Positions 45,371 through 53,690 of a stretch of DNA of 64,000 nucleotides are shown here, piece after piece. Source of the DNA: DYCT01 sp051875715 (lineage in GTDB: Bacteria; Bacteroidota; Bacteroidia; Bacteroidales; Bacteroidaceae); contig JBJEHD010000031.1 of the NCBI GenBank assembly GCA_051875715.1, positions 5,034 to 69,033 on the forward strand, given 5' to 3'. The translations under genes were made by a program, and so were the position numbers. The number at the start of each line of letters is the position of its first letter. The stretch's first letter is position 1. The notes below the pieces were generated by a model that saw only the letters and a program-made list of their open reading frames with translations, searched no databases and was not told where the DNA came from.

Positions 45371-46293
45371 GATTCTGTTTTTTGGTTGGCCAGCCTGGCG
45401 ATGCAGGCGGCTATCTGCGGCCCGGCTTCCTCGCGGCAACGGGCGAAACTGGGCCAGTCGTTGAAATCGATGATTTTATACTCTCCTCGGGCCGACACCA
45501 CGCAGTCGCCCCCGTAGATGGGCACACGCAGAATCCGTGCCGCCCGGTGGCACTCGCGCTGCAGGGCTTCCACATCGAACGCATAGCCGCGAGCCTCGCC
45601 GTTGATGGCTTCCAGCCCGAACTTCGTATGCGTACGGGGTGAAGGATAGAACCAGTAGAAGAAATCGGTCCCCTCTACGCCATAGAACTTCACCAGGTCG
45701 CCCGGGAGGTGGGCGTTGACCACGGCATGGGGAATGCCGCGCTGCCGGAAGCCGGACAGGATGGTGAGAGCCTCCTGCCTGTCGGACGCAAAACTGACGT
45801 CCTCCTTGACCAGAGCGTGCGAATCGCCGCGCTTGATCCAGCACGGAAAGGCGGCGACACCCTGCGCCTGAAGCGCACCGGCCAGCCTGTCGGCCGTCTG
45901 TTCGTCTGGCTCGGACAGGTCGAGCACGACGGAGGCCGGATGGGCGATGCCGTGGGCCAGCAGCCGTTCGGTCATCGGGCGGCGCACGCAGTTTTCGACG
46001 CCGTAGGCCGAGTTGACCACCAGCGCCCCACCTTGTTCCAGCCGTTTCAAACGCTCCAGCGTGGCCTTGTCGCGGGCCATGGAGAACACCACGTCGGCCT
46101 CGATGCCCTGTTCCACGAACACGCGCTCGGCATACGCCTCCACACGGAAGCCGCGCCGGCGCAGTTGCTCGCACACCAGGCGGAAGATGGCCTCGTCGTT
46201 GCCCACATGGTTGGGCGAAAACTCATTTCCCCGGCTTACTCCTACCATCCGGATCGACGCCGAGGCGGACGGTTGCAACTTGTCTTGTTCCAT
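45367..46293 (-). CDS. ATP-grasp-like protein in the inositol-lipid cluster
   Basis: A 308-residue cytoplasmic protein resembling RimK-type ATP-grasp ligases. It has an N-terminal pre-ATP region with VNSAYGVENCVRRPMTERLL, a nucleotide-binding segment PCWIKRGDSHALV, and the metal-binding end GDCVVSARGEYKIIDFNDWP. ATP-grasp enzymes join a carboxylate to an amine or another nucleophile through an acyl phosphate. No such step is needed for a plain inositol phospholipid, so it hints at an extra (perhaps aminoacyl) modification. It is coupled by a 4-bp overlap to the phosphatidyltransferase. The exact reaction is unknown. Confidence 0.75.
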   Translation of the reverse strand: MEQDKLQPSASASIRMVGVSRGNEFSPNHVGNDEAIFRLVCEQLRRRGFRVEAYAERVFVEQGIEADVVFSMARDKATLERLKRLEQGGALVVNSAYGVENCVRRPMTERLLAHGIAHPASVVLDLSEPDEQTADRLAGALQAQGVAAFPCWIKRGDSHALVKEDVSFASDRQEALTILSGFRQRGIPHAVVNAHLPGDLVKFYGVEGTDFFYWFYPSPRTHTKFGLEAINGEARGYAFDVEALQRECHRAARILRVPIYGGDCVVSARGEYKIIDFNDWPSFARCREEAGPQIAACIARLANQKTES

Positions 46294-46308
46294 ACCGAAT
46301 AGATGCCT

Positions 46309-47010
46309 TTATTGAGCCGACTGGAGAAAACGGACCGCCTTGGCAATGTCGCCCACGTGGTCCACATCGAGAATCTTGCTGAACGGGTAGGCCTGCAGGC
46401 TGAGTCCCTCGGCCACCAGCTCGCGTTGGAAATTACGCATCCGCGAAAGCCCCTTCGCCATGCAGCGATCCAACACGTCCAACGCATTGGACTGCAAGCA
46501 GTAGATGCCGCCTGAGATGAACCGGCAACCTTCCTCGTTGCGGTCGTGGAAGCCAGTGATGCGCAATCCCTCGTCGGTGGAGATGTAGAGCGGTTTCTCG
46601 TCGTCGACGTAATCGGTCACGGCCATGTAGCCGTCCGCCTCGCCACAGGCGAAGGCCTCGATGAAGGAGGCGAACTCCGCCTCGCGGAAGATGGTGTCGA
46701 CCGTGGTCAGGCAGAACTTGCCTCCCCGCAGGTATGGCGAGAGTTCGTAGAAACTGTGCATCGAGCTGGGGGTGCTCTTCACCACCACGCGCAGGGGCAA
46801 TTCGGCCGCCAGCGTCTCCAGATGGCGCTTCACCAGCGCACTTTCGTTGTTGATGATGACCACCACCTCGTCCGCCCCGCAACGCATGAAGATGCGCACG
46901 AGCCGGTCGATCATGACGTCGTCGCCGAGCCGGGTCAGTGGTTTGGGCCACTCGGCCCCTTCCTGGGAAAGGCGGGAGCCTTCTCCCGCCGCTATGATTG
47001 CAAATTTCAT
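46309..47010 (-). CDS. Sugar/inositol-phosphate nucleotidyltransferase
   Basis: A 233-residue protein of the nucleotidyltransferase family. The N-terminal signature AAGEGSRL with a downstream WPKPLTRLG Lys binds the NTP. A metal-binding Asp is likely in TTVDTIF. It ends the usual Rossmann-like fold without an acyltransferase tail. In this cluster it could activate inositol-1-phosphate to CDP-inositol, as the archaeal IPCT enzymes do, feeding the neighbouring CDP-alcohol transferase; a hexose substrate is the alternative. It is 15 bp from the ATP-grasp gene and 30 bp from pdxA. Confidence 0.8.
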   Translation of the reverse strand: MKFAIIAAGEGSRLSQEGAEWPKPLTRLGDDVMIDRLVRIFMRCGADEVVVIINNESALVKRHLETLAAELPLRVVVKSTPSSMHSFYELSPYLRGGKFCLTTVDTIFREAEFASFIEAFACGEADGYMAVTDYVDDEKPLYISTDEGLRITGFHDRNEEGCRFISGGIYCLQSNALDVLDRCMAKGLSRMRNFQRELVAEGLSLQAYPFSKILDVDHVGDIAKAVRFLQSAQ

Positions 47011-47040
47011 GTTGTTCGTTTCGGTCAGCGTTCTTCTAAT

Positions 47041-48144
47041 TCAGACTTCTTCTTCCACCATGTCCAGTTTGAGTTTGTCGCTGTCGTCGCGCTTCTCGTA
47101 GTACTGCTTGCGCAGGGGGTTGGCGCGGGCGGCCTTCTCGCGCTGGCGGTTGCGGAAGATGTCGATGGCTGCGTAGACGGCCTGCCGGAACGAGTTCTCC
47201 TCGGCGACGCCCTTGCCGGCGATGTCGTAGGCCGTCCCGTGGGCCGGCGAGGTGCGCACGATGGGCAGGCCGGCGGTGTAGTTGACACCTCCGTCCATGG
47301 CCAGGGTCTTGAACGGGGCCAATCCCTGGTCGTGATACATGGCCAGGATGCCGTCGAAATGCGTAAAGCGGCCCGAGCCCATGAAACCATCGGCCGGATA
47401 GGGGCCGAAGCACTGGATGCCCTTCGCCACCATTTCCTTCAGAGCGGGGATGATGATCTCCGCCTCCTCGTGTCCGAGCAATCCGGCATCGCCGGCATGG
47501 GGGTTGAGCGAGAAAACAGCGATGCGCGGCGCGTCGATGCCGAAATCGTATTTCAGCGAATGGTGGAACACGGTCAGTTTCTCCTTGATCAGCTGGGGCG
47601 TGAGCGTCGAAGCGATTTCGCCCACAGGGATGTGGCCGGTGACAAGGGCCACACGCAGGTCGTCCTTCATCAGAATCATCAGGGCTTTGCCGCCCTCGCC
47701 CACCCGCTCTTCGATGTACTCCGTATGGCCGGGGAAGTGGAAGCCCTCGCGCTGGATGGTGTGCTTGTTGATGGGGGCGGTGACCAGCACGTCGAACAGC
47801 CCCTCCCGATACTCGGCCAGCGCCTTCTCGAGGGCCTGCAGGGCGGCCTGTCCGGCCTCGGCCGTCGGTTTGGAAAACTCCACCTTCACCTCGTCGTCGG
47901 TGCAGTTGACCACGTTCAACTTGCCCGCGACGGCCTCGGCCGCACTGGCGATGATGCCGAAGTTGGTCTGGCTGTCGATGGCCTTGCGGTGGTAGGCCGC
48001 CACCTTGGGCGACCCGTATACGATGGGGGTACACAACTCCAGCATGGTGGGGTCGGCAAAGGTTTTCAATATCACCTCGTAGCCGATGCCGTTGATGTCG
48101 CCATGGGTGATGCCCACCCGTATTTTTCTTGTTTCTTCTGCCAC
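47041..48144 (-). CDS. pdxA: 4-hydroxythreonine-4-phosphate dehydrogenase
   Basis: Oxidises 4-phosphohydroxy-L-threonine in pyridoxal-5'-phosphate synthesis. It has 367 residues with the family motifs RVGITHGDINGIGYEVI, TAPINKHTIQ, FPGHTEY, and the metal-binding MYHDQGLAPFK and SPAHGTAYDIAGKG. The start codon is GTG at 48144. It lies between the DUF4837 gene (32 bp) and the inositol-lipid genes (30 bp) on the same strand. PdxJ is not in the window. Confidence 0.95.
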   Translation of the reverse strand: MAEETRKIRVGITHGDINGIGYEVILKTFADPTMLELCTPIVYGSPKVAAYHRKAIDSQTNFGIIASAAEAVAGKLNVVNCTDDEVKVEFSKPTAEAGQAALQALEKALAEYREGLFDVLVTAPINKHTIQREGFHFPGHTEYIEERVGEGGKALMILMKDDLRVALVTGHIPVGEIASTLTPQLIKEKLTVFHHSLKYDFGIDAPRIAVFSLNPHAGDAGLLGHEEAEIIIPALKEMVAKGIQCFGPYPADGFMGSGRFTHFDGILAMYHDQGLAPFKTLAMDGGVNYTAGLPIVRTSPAHGTAYDIAGKGVAEENSFRQAVYAAIDIFRNRQREKAARANPLRKQYYEKRDDSDKLKLDMVEEEV

Positions 48145-48176
48145 GTCTTTACTATTTTTTTATATAAGGGATTGGT

Positions 48177-49193
48177 TTATTCCTGGGCCTGCGTCTCCGC
48201 AGGTTCGTTTATCTTCAAGGTATAGAGCGATGCCTCCATCTGGCGCATCAGGTTGCGCTTCAACTTGTCGGGCGAATAGATGAACACTTCGGCCACGACC
48301 ACGCACTTCCGGGCCACGTCCACACGCGAATGCGATACGAACGGACCTCCCATCATGTCGCCCTTCACATGCCACAGGCCCCGGGCCTCCATGGTGTAGA
48401 CGCCCTGCACGCCCTTGTCGCGCACCTCGACCGAAAGCGAGTCGGTGGCCATGTACATGCCCGGACGTGCACCGGGGATGTTCGCCTTCATCACCGAGTC
48501 GCGCTTGTGGACGAAGTAGGCCTTCGTGAAGGTGTCGTCGGAGGTGTAGGGGAAACTGTACATGACGAAGTTCATGTCGGCCGTGGGGGCGTTGGTCGAA
48601 GCCCAGAAGAAATGGTCGCCCCGCTTGGAGTGGGTCAGTTCGGAAGGCAGCCAGATGTCGCACCCGAAAAGGTCGCGCGCCTGCTGGGCGATGAAGTCGC
48701 TGTGCTTGTCGCGAAGCAGCGCCACCTGCCGGTTCATCTCGCTGCTGACAAAGAAGTCGACGATGTTCTGACGCTGCTCGACCATGAAGGCCTCGAACGT
48801 GTCCTCGTCGGGCGCGCAAATGGTCATGATGGCCTGCGGGGCGGCATAGACGTCGCGCACGTACTTCAGCTTCGGCTGGGTGTAGATGGGCTGGATATCC
48901 GCCACGATGATGTTGCGAAACAGTTTCAGCGTGCTGTCGTAATAGCGGGGGTCGACGTTGGAGATGCGAAACGAACGCTCGCTTTGCGGAAGCCCGGGGA
49001 CGTCGGTGTCGAGCACGTCGAACAAGGCACGGCCGGCCGGACGCTCCCACAGGCCGTTGTCGACCACGACCAGGACCTCGTAGGGCCGGCCGCTCGATGT
49101 GGGGGTGAACACGGTGTTTTTGCCTTTGCCGCAACCGGTCAGGCTGAGCACGGCCAGCAGGGCCGCCAGATGGATGAATGTTTTCGTTCTCAT
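48177..49193 (-). CDS. DUF4837 family lipoprotein
   Basis: A 338-residue lipoprotein: signal peptide ending LSLTGCGKG, then a soluble domain matching DUF4837 (VLVVVDNGLWERPAGRALF, ADIQPIYTQPKLKYVRD, GHV-type C-terminus). The family is Bacteroidota-restricted and of unknown function, commonly found next to rlmN as here. The start overlaps the rlmN stop by 4 bp (ATGA). Confidence 0.87.
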   Translation of the reverse strand: MRTKTFIHLAALLAVLSLTGCGKGKNTVFTPTSSGRPYEVLVVVDNGLWERPAGRALFDVLDTDVPGLPQSERSFRISNVDPRYYDSTLKLFRNIIVADIQPIYTQPKLKYVRDVYAAPQAIMTICAPDEDTFEAFMVEQRQNIVDFFVSSEMNRQVALLRDKHSDFIAQQARDLFGCDIWLPSELTHSKRGDHFFWASTNAPTADMNFVMYSFPYTSDDTFTKAYFVHKRDSVMKANIPGARPGMYMATDSLSVEVRDKGVQGVYTMEARGLWHVKGDMMGGPFVSHSRVDVARKCVVVAEVFIYSPDKLKRNLMRQMEASLYTLKINEPAETQAQE

Positions 49194-50239
49194 GGATGTA
49201 TCGTTGTTTCTTCGTTCTGTTTCTTCTGAGTGGACAGCATGCCACAGGCGGCGAAGATGTCCTCACCACGCGAAGCCCGGATGGTGGTGAACACACCGTG
49301 GGAGGTCAGGTAGTCGCGGAAGGCCAGCATGGTGTCGGCCGACGCGCCTTTCAGGTCCACGCCGGGGATGGCATGGAAGCGGATGAGGTTGACCCGGCAG
49401 TCGACGCCCCGCAGCAGACGCACCAACTCCTTGGCATACAGGAGGCTGTCGTTCAGTCCGCCGAAGACGATGTACTCGAACGAGAGCCGGCGCTGCTTGC
49501 TGAAGTCGTACGCACGAAGCGTCTCCACAATTTCGGCGATGGGGAAGGCCCGTTCGGCAGGCATCAGGTCGGCACGCAGGGCGGAAACGGGCGAATGGAG
49601 GCTGATGGCCAAATGGCACTCGCTCTCTTCGATGAAGCGGCGCAACCCCTTCCGAAGGCCGACGGACGAAACCGTGATACGGCGCGGACTCCAGCCGCAT
49701 CCGTAGTCGGACGTGAGGATTTCCAGGGCTTTCAGCACCTCGTCGAGGTTGTCGAAAGGCTCGCCCATGCCCATGAACACCAGGTTGGTCAGCGTGTCGC
49801 GCTCGGGGATGGAGAACACTTGGTTGAGAATCTCTCCGGCCGAAAGGCTGCCGGAGAAACCCTGCTTGCCGGTCATGCAGAACTTACAGTTCATCTTGCA
49901 CCCGACCTGCGAAGACACGCACAGGGTGGCCCGGTCGTTGTCGGGGATATAGACGGCCTCGACGTACAGCCCCCTGCCCGCCTCGAAGAGGTACTTCACC
50001 GTCCCGTCCACCGAACGGGCTTCGTGCACGGGGGGAGTGGCCCCGACCGTGTAGTCCTCCTTCAGACGGTCGCGCTGCTTCAGCGACAAGTTGGTCATGT
50101 CGTCGATGTCCGTCACCTTCTTCTGGTAGAGCCAGGAGGCAATCTGCTTGGCGGCGAACCTCGGCATGTCCATCCGGGCTGCCATCTCCTGCAGTTCGGG
50201 CAAAGTCATGCCCAGGAGTCTGTTTTTACGCATTTCCAT
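49190..50239 (-). CDS. rlmN: Dual-specificity RNA methyltransferase RlmN
   Basis: A radical-SAM enzyme that methylates C2 of adenine 2503 in 23S rRNA and A37 in some tRNAs. The CxxxCxxC cluster motif is visible as GCKMNCKFCMTG, and the C-terminal methyl-carrying Cys as AACGML. The SAM region includes FMGMGEPFDNL. The start was set at the ATG at 50239 (or 50233), because the -7 box at 50266-50273 puts transcription near the more upstream TTG. Confidence 0.95.
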   Translation of the reverse strand: MEMRKNRLLGMTLPELQEMAARMDMPRFAAKQIASWLYQKKVTDIDDMTNLSLKQRDRLKEDYTVGATPPVHEARSVDGTVKYLFEAGRGLYVEAVYIPDNDRATLCVSSQVGCKMNCKFCMTGKQGFSGSLSAGEILNQVFSIPERDTLTNLVFMGMGEPFDNLDEVLKALEILTSDYGCGWSPRRITVSSVGLRKGLRRFIEESECHLAISLHSPVSALRADLMPAERAFPIAEIVETLRAYDFSKQRRLSFEYIVFGGLNDSLLYAKELVRLLRGVDCRVNLIRFHAIPGVDLKGASADTMLAFRDYLTSHGVFTTIRASRGEDIFAACGMLSTQKKQNEETTIHP

Positions 50240-50265
50240 CTTTTCCTCTTGTAACAATCAGCCTG

Positions 50266-50273
50266 CAAACATA
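50266..50273 (-). promoter_or_regulatory. Bacteroidota -7 box ahead of rlmN
   Basis: Minus-strand TATGTTTG (TAnnTTTG). The start site would be about 20 nt before the chosen ATG. This may be the promoter for the whole rlmN-to-MIPS gene string. Confidence 0.55.
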
Positions 50274-50385
50274 CACATTTTTGCCGACACCCGCTGCGCA
50301 TCCCCCGAAAAACTTGCCGTCAGGCTCCGCGTTTTCGGGTTTTCGGCTGCGAAGGGGAGGCTAAGCCAGGCCTCATAAAAGGAAA

Positions 50386-50422
50386 GAGGCTGTGTCAAAA
50401 CTGAATGTTTTGGCGCAGCCTC
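50386..50422 (-). terminator. Strong hairpin after the outer-membrane barrel gene
   Basis: GAGGCTGTGTCAAAAC (50386-50401) pairs with GTTTTGGCGCAGCCTC (50407-50422) with two G-T pairs. On the minus strand it is followed by TTTCCTTTT. Confidence 0.75.
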
Positions 50423-50550
50423 AAAGGTGCGTCAGAATGGTCGAGATGCAAGGCGCTGAGGCTGAGGCCGAAGGGAGTGTACTGGCGTACACGACCAAGG
50501 CCGAATGCCGATAGCAACGCCGCAGATTGGCCATTATGACACACCGCCCC
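50423..50550. repeat. Palindrome-containing intergenic element
   Basis: Contains a perfect GTGTAC-TGGC-GTACAC palindrome (about 50478-50493) and, near its end, ATGACACACC, which inverts the TGTGTCA of the adjoining hairpin. The roughly 165-bp block 50386-50550 therefore has weak terminal inverted repeats. It resembles a dispersed repeat, but only one copy is in the window. No gene is seen in the 368-bp gap. Confidence 0.5.
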
Positions 50551-50607
50551 GGAGGCCGGAGGCGGAGAGGTCCGGACGTTTATGCCTGCACCCGGCCGAA
50601 GCCGACG

Positions 50608-51132
50608 TCAGAATTCGTACTTGATGGAGAGCCGCAGGCTGTTCGGGTCGAAATCGAGGCCCGACACACTGGCGTTGGCTCCTGCACCGGCAAACTTGTC
50701 GCGATAGCCCAAGAATCCGTAGTGGGCCTCCAAGCAGATGTGCTTGGTGGCTTCGAACGCGATGCCCGGCTTGAAACCTACCTCGAAGCCGTTGTCACTA
50801 TCGTCGGCACCCTTGAACTTCTGTGTAGAGAAGCCCAGCGAACCGTCGACGAACAAGCGAACGATGCCCTTGTTGAAGAAGATGTAGCGGGCATACGGGG
50901 CGATGATGAAACTGTTGCTTTTGATGGTATGCTCCTTGTCGTGCGCATAGGCCAGTTCGCATCCGAGTGCCCATTTCGGCGTGAAATAATAGCCCACCTC
51001 GGGGGCCAGTTCAAACGAGTTGTAACTGCGGTCGTCGTCGTGCGTCCACGACAGAGCACCACCTACATAAACCTGCGCACTGGCCGACACGGCCATCAGC
51101 GCCACTACGAACGAAATCAGAATTTTCTTCAT
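50608..51132 (-). CDS. Small outer-membrane beta-barrel protein
   Basis: A 174-residue exported protein. It has a signal peptide (about 1-19, ending SASAQ), then alternating hydrophobic/polar strands with aromatic girdles (EVGYYFTPKWALGCEL, FIIAPYARYIFF), and a C-terminus of YEF with the terminal Phe used for barrel assembly. It matches the eight-stranded porin/OmpA-barrel type. The function is unknown. It is flanked by a promoter box and a terminator hairpin, so it is a single-gene unit. Confidence 0.85.
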   Translation of the reverse strand: MKKILISFVVALMAVSASAQVYVGGALSWTHDDDRSYNSFELAPEVGYYFTPKWALGCELAYAHDKEHTIKSNSFIIAPYARYIFFNKGIVRLFVDGSLGFSTQKFKGADDSDNGFEVGFKPGIAFEATKHICLEAHYGFLGYRDKFAGAGANASVSGLDFDPNSLRLSIKYEF

Positions 51133-51221
51133 TTTCCTTTCTATGTTTTTAGTTAATTGATATGCACCGGATCCGCCTCAGCGTCATACGCCGGCAGGGG
51201 GCTGATGCAGAAAAACGGGCG

Positions 51222-51229
51222 CAAAGATA
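51222..51229 (-). promoter_or_regulatory. Bacteroidota -7 box ahead of the outer-membrane barrel gene
   Basis: Minus-strand TATCTTTG (TAnnTTTG) about 90 bp before the start codon, leaving a leader of roughly 80 nt. Confidence 0.55.
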
Positions 51230-51290
51230 GTGCATAGAAACATGGCACATGCCCTTCCACCCGTATTTTTTTTGACCGAGAAGGCAGTCA

Positions 51291-52238
51291 TCATCCCTTC
51301 TGACCACTTTCCGCCCGGTTTGTGCTTCGCTGCACCAAGGCCCGAAAGGCCGACGGATAGGGTGTTTCGAACTGCATCGGCTGCCCGGTGACGGGATGGC
51401 GGAAGCAGAGGCGGAAGGCGTGCAGGGCCAGACGACCGATGGGGTCCACCTCCTCGCGCCCGTAGCGTTTGTCGCCCACCACGGGGTGGCCGAGGTCTTG
51501 CATGTGTACGCGTATCTGATTCTTGCGTCCGGTCTCGAGATGCAGTTCCAGCAACGAGTATCCATTGGCCCGCTTGATGGTCCGGTAGTGGGTCACCGAG
51601 TGCTTGCCCACCCCGTCGTCGTAGGCCGACGAACTGACGTAGAGCTTCCGGTCGGTCAGGAACGACTCCACGGTGCCGCCGTCCTTCTCCATGTCGCCGT
51701 CCACCACGGCCACGTAGCGCCGGTCTGTCACGATGGCGTGCCAGTTGTCGCGCAGGGTGTGCTGCGTCTTTTCGTCCTTGGCGTACATCATCAGCCCCGA
51801 CGTCTCCCGGTCGAGCCGGTGCACCACGTAGATGCGGCTGTTCGGATGCTGGCGTTTCACGTATTCGCCCAAGATGTGCTGTGCCGTCCGCTCTTTCACA
51901 TGGTCGGTCGCCACCGAAAGAAGCCCCTCCTTCTTTTCCACGACAATCAGGTACGGGTCCTCGTAGACAATCTTCAGCATGGGGTTGTGGAACTCGTGCC
52001 GGTTCTTTTCGCGTCCCACGCTCACCTTCATGCCCGGCTGGAGGGGCGTGTTGAACTGTGTCGTGATGCGCCCGTCCACCAAGACGGCCCGTCCGCCCAG
52101 CAGGTTCTTCACCTTCGTCCGGCTGATGCCGTCCATGGCTTTCAGCAAGAAGGGCATCAGCTCCGACGGCTCCTTCACCACATAGTCCGTGTAGCGCGGT
52201 CCGGCCTGCGGACCACAAGGGGTATTCGATTTCTTCAT
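51291..52238 (-). CDS. RluA-family 23S rRNA pseudouridine synthase
   Basis: A 315-residue RNA-modifying enzyme. It has an S4 RNA-binding domain at about 25-90 (SRTKVKNLLGGRAVLVDGR) and a catalytic domain with the Asp motif HRLDRETSGLM. It also has ETGRKNQIRVHMQDLGHPVVGD, typical of RluA/RluC/RluD. Which uridines it modifies cannot be told; RluD-like is most likely. It overlaps the rlmD stop by 4 bp, forming an rRNA-modification operon. Confidence 0.92.
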   Translation of the reverse strand: MKKSNTPCGPQAGPRYTDYVVKEPSELMPFLLKAMDGISRTKVKNLLGGRAVLVDGRITTQFNTPLQPGMKVSVGREKNRHEFHNPMLKIVYEDPYLIVVEKKEGLLSVATDHVKERTAQHILGEYVKRQHPNSRIYVVHRLDRETSGLMMYAKDEKTQHTLRDNWHAIVTDRRYVAVVDGDMEKDGGTVESFLTDRKLYVSSSAYDDGVGKHSVTHYRTIKRANGYSLLELHLETGRKNQIRVHMQDLGHPVVGDKRYGREEVDPIGRLALHAFRLCFRHPVTGQPMQFETPYPSAFRALVQRSTNRAESGQKG

Positions 52239-53665
52239 GCGTTGTCCTTTCTTTTTTCAAGCAAGACGACATTCTCTACATGCTGCGTGTGGGGGAACAT
52301 ATCGACGGGCTGCACGGCCACAACCCGGTATTTCGCATCGAGCAGCGTGAGGTCGCGTGCCTGCGTGGCGGGGTTGCAGCTGACGTAGACAATCCGTTCG
52401 GGCTCGGCCATCAGGATGACGTCCACCACGTCGGGGTGCATGCCGGCCCGGGGCGGGTCGGTGATGATGACGTCGGGGCGTCCGTGGCTTTCGACGAACG
52501 CAGGGGTCAGGATGTCCTTCATGTCGCCGGCATAGAAGAGCGTGTTGGTGATGCCGTTGAGTTCGGCGTTGACCTTGGCGTCCTCGATGGCCTCGGGCAC
52601 GTATTCGATGCCGACGACCTGACGGGCCTTCCCGGCCACGAAATTGGCGATGGTGCCCGTGCCGGTGTAAAGGTCGTAGACCAGTTCGTTCCCCGTCAGC
52701 CCGGCAAACGAACGGGCCACCTTGTAGAGCTCATACGCCTGCTCGGAGTTGGTCTGGTAGAACGACTTCGGCCCGACCTTGAAACGCAAGCCCTCCATCT
52801 CCTCCAGCATGTGGTCCTTGCCCTTGAACACGTGTACGGGCAGGTCGGAGAAGGTGTCGTTGCACTTGTTGTTGACCACGTAGAGCAGCGAGGTGATCTG
52901 CGGGAAGCGGTCGGCCACGAACGTCAGCAACTGCTCCAGCAGGACCATCTCCGCCGGCTCCACAATCTTGCACACCAGGATGACCATGAGTTCGCCCGTC
53001 GACGAGTTGCGGATGATGATGTTGCGCAACAGGCCCTCCTGCGTACGCAGGTTGAAGAAGGCGTAGTGGTGCTCGTAGGCATAATCGCGCACGGCGTTGC
53101 GGATTTGGTTGGACACATCGTCCTGCAGCCAGCACTTTTCGATGGCCAGCACCTTGTCGAACGCACCGGGGATGTGAAACCCGACGGCGTTCATCTGGTC
53201 GTATTTTACGTCGGCCGCCACCTCTTCTTCGGTCAGCCACCGTTTGTTCGAGAAGGTGAACTCCAACTTGTTGCGGTAGCACTGGGTCTTCTTCGAACCC
53301 AGGATGGGCGATATCTCGGGCAACGCCACCTTGCCGATGCGGGTGAGGTTGTCCACCACCTGCTGTTGCTTGTAGCGAAGCTGCTCCTCGTAGGGCAGGC
53401 ATTGCCACTTGCATCCGCCGCACACGCCGAAATGCTGGCAGAAGGGCACTGCCCTCATGGCCGACTTCTCGTGGAAGCGCACGGCCACGGCCTCGGCATA
53501 ATGATGTTTCTTGCGCGTCAGTTTCAGGTCGACCACGTCGCCCGGGACGACGTAGGGGACAAATACCACCAGGTCGTCGACACGGGCCAGGGCCTTGCCC
53601 TCGGCAGCCACGTCGGTGATGGTTACTTTTTCCAGGATAGGAAGTTCTTTTTTCTTTCTTGCCAC
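52235..53665 (-). CDS. rlmD: 23S rRNA (uracil-5-)-methyltransferase RlmD
   Basis: A 476-residue SAM-dependent enzyme of the RumA/TrmA class. It has an N-terminal TRAM domain (about 10-70), an iron-sulfur cluster site CQHFGVCGGCKWQ, SAM-binding VYDLYTGTGTIANFVAG, and the catalytic Cys in YVSCNPATQARDL. In E. coli the target is U1939 of 23S rRNA; other RumA homologues have different uridines, so specificity is not certain. It is coupled to the pseudouridine synthase downstream. Confidence 0.93.
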   Translation of the reverse strand: MARKKKELPILEKVTITDVAAEGKALARVDDLVVFVPYVVPGDVVDLKLTRKKHHYAEAVAVRFHEKSAMRAVPFCQHFGVCGGCKWQCLPYEEQLRYKQQQVVDNLTRIGKVALPEISPILGSKKTQCYRNKLEFTFSNKRWLTEEEVAADVKYDQMNAVGFHIPGAFDKVLAIEKCWLQDDVSNQIRNAVRDYAYEHHYAFFNLRTQEGLLRNIIIRNSSTGELMVILVCKIVEPAEMVLLEQLLTFVADRFPQITSLLYVVNNKCNDTFSDLPVHVFKGKDHMLEEMEGLRFKVGPKSFYQTNSEQAYELYKVARSFAGLTGNELVYDLYTGTGTIANFVAGKARQVVGIEYVPEAIEDAKVNAELNGITNTLFYAGDMKDILTPAFVESHGRPDVIITDPPRAGMHPDVVDVILMAEPERIVYVSCNPATQARDLTLLDAKYRVVAVQPVDMFPHTQHVENVVLLEKRKDNA

Positions 53666-53690
53666 TTGCGAATGAGGATTGTGTTTATAC

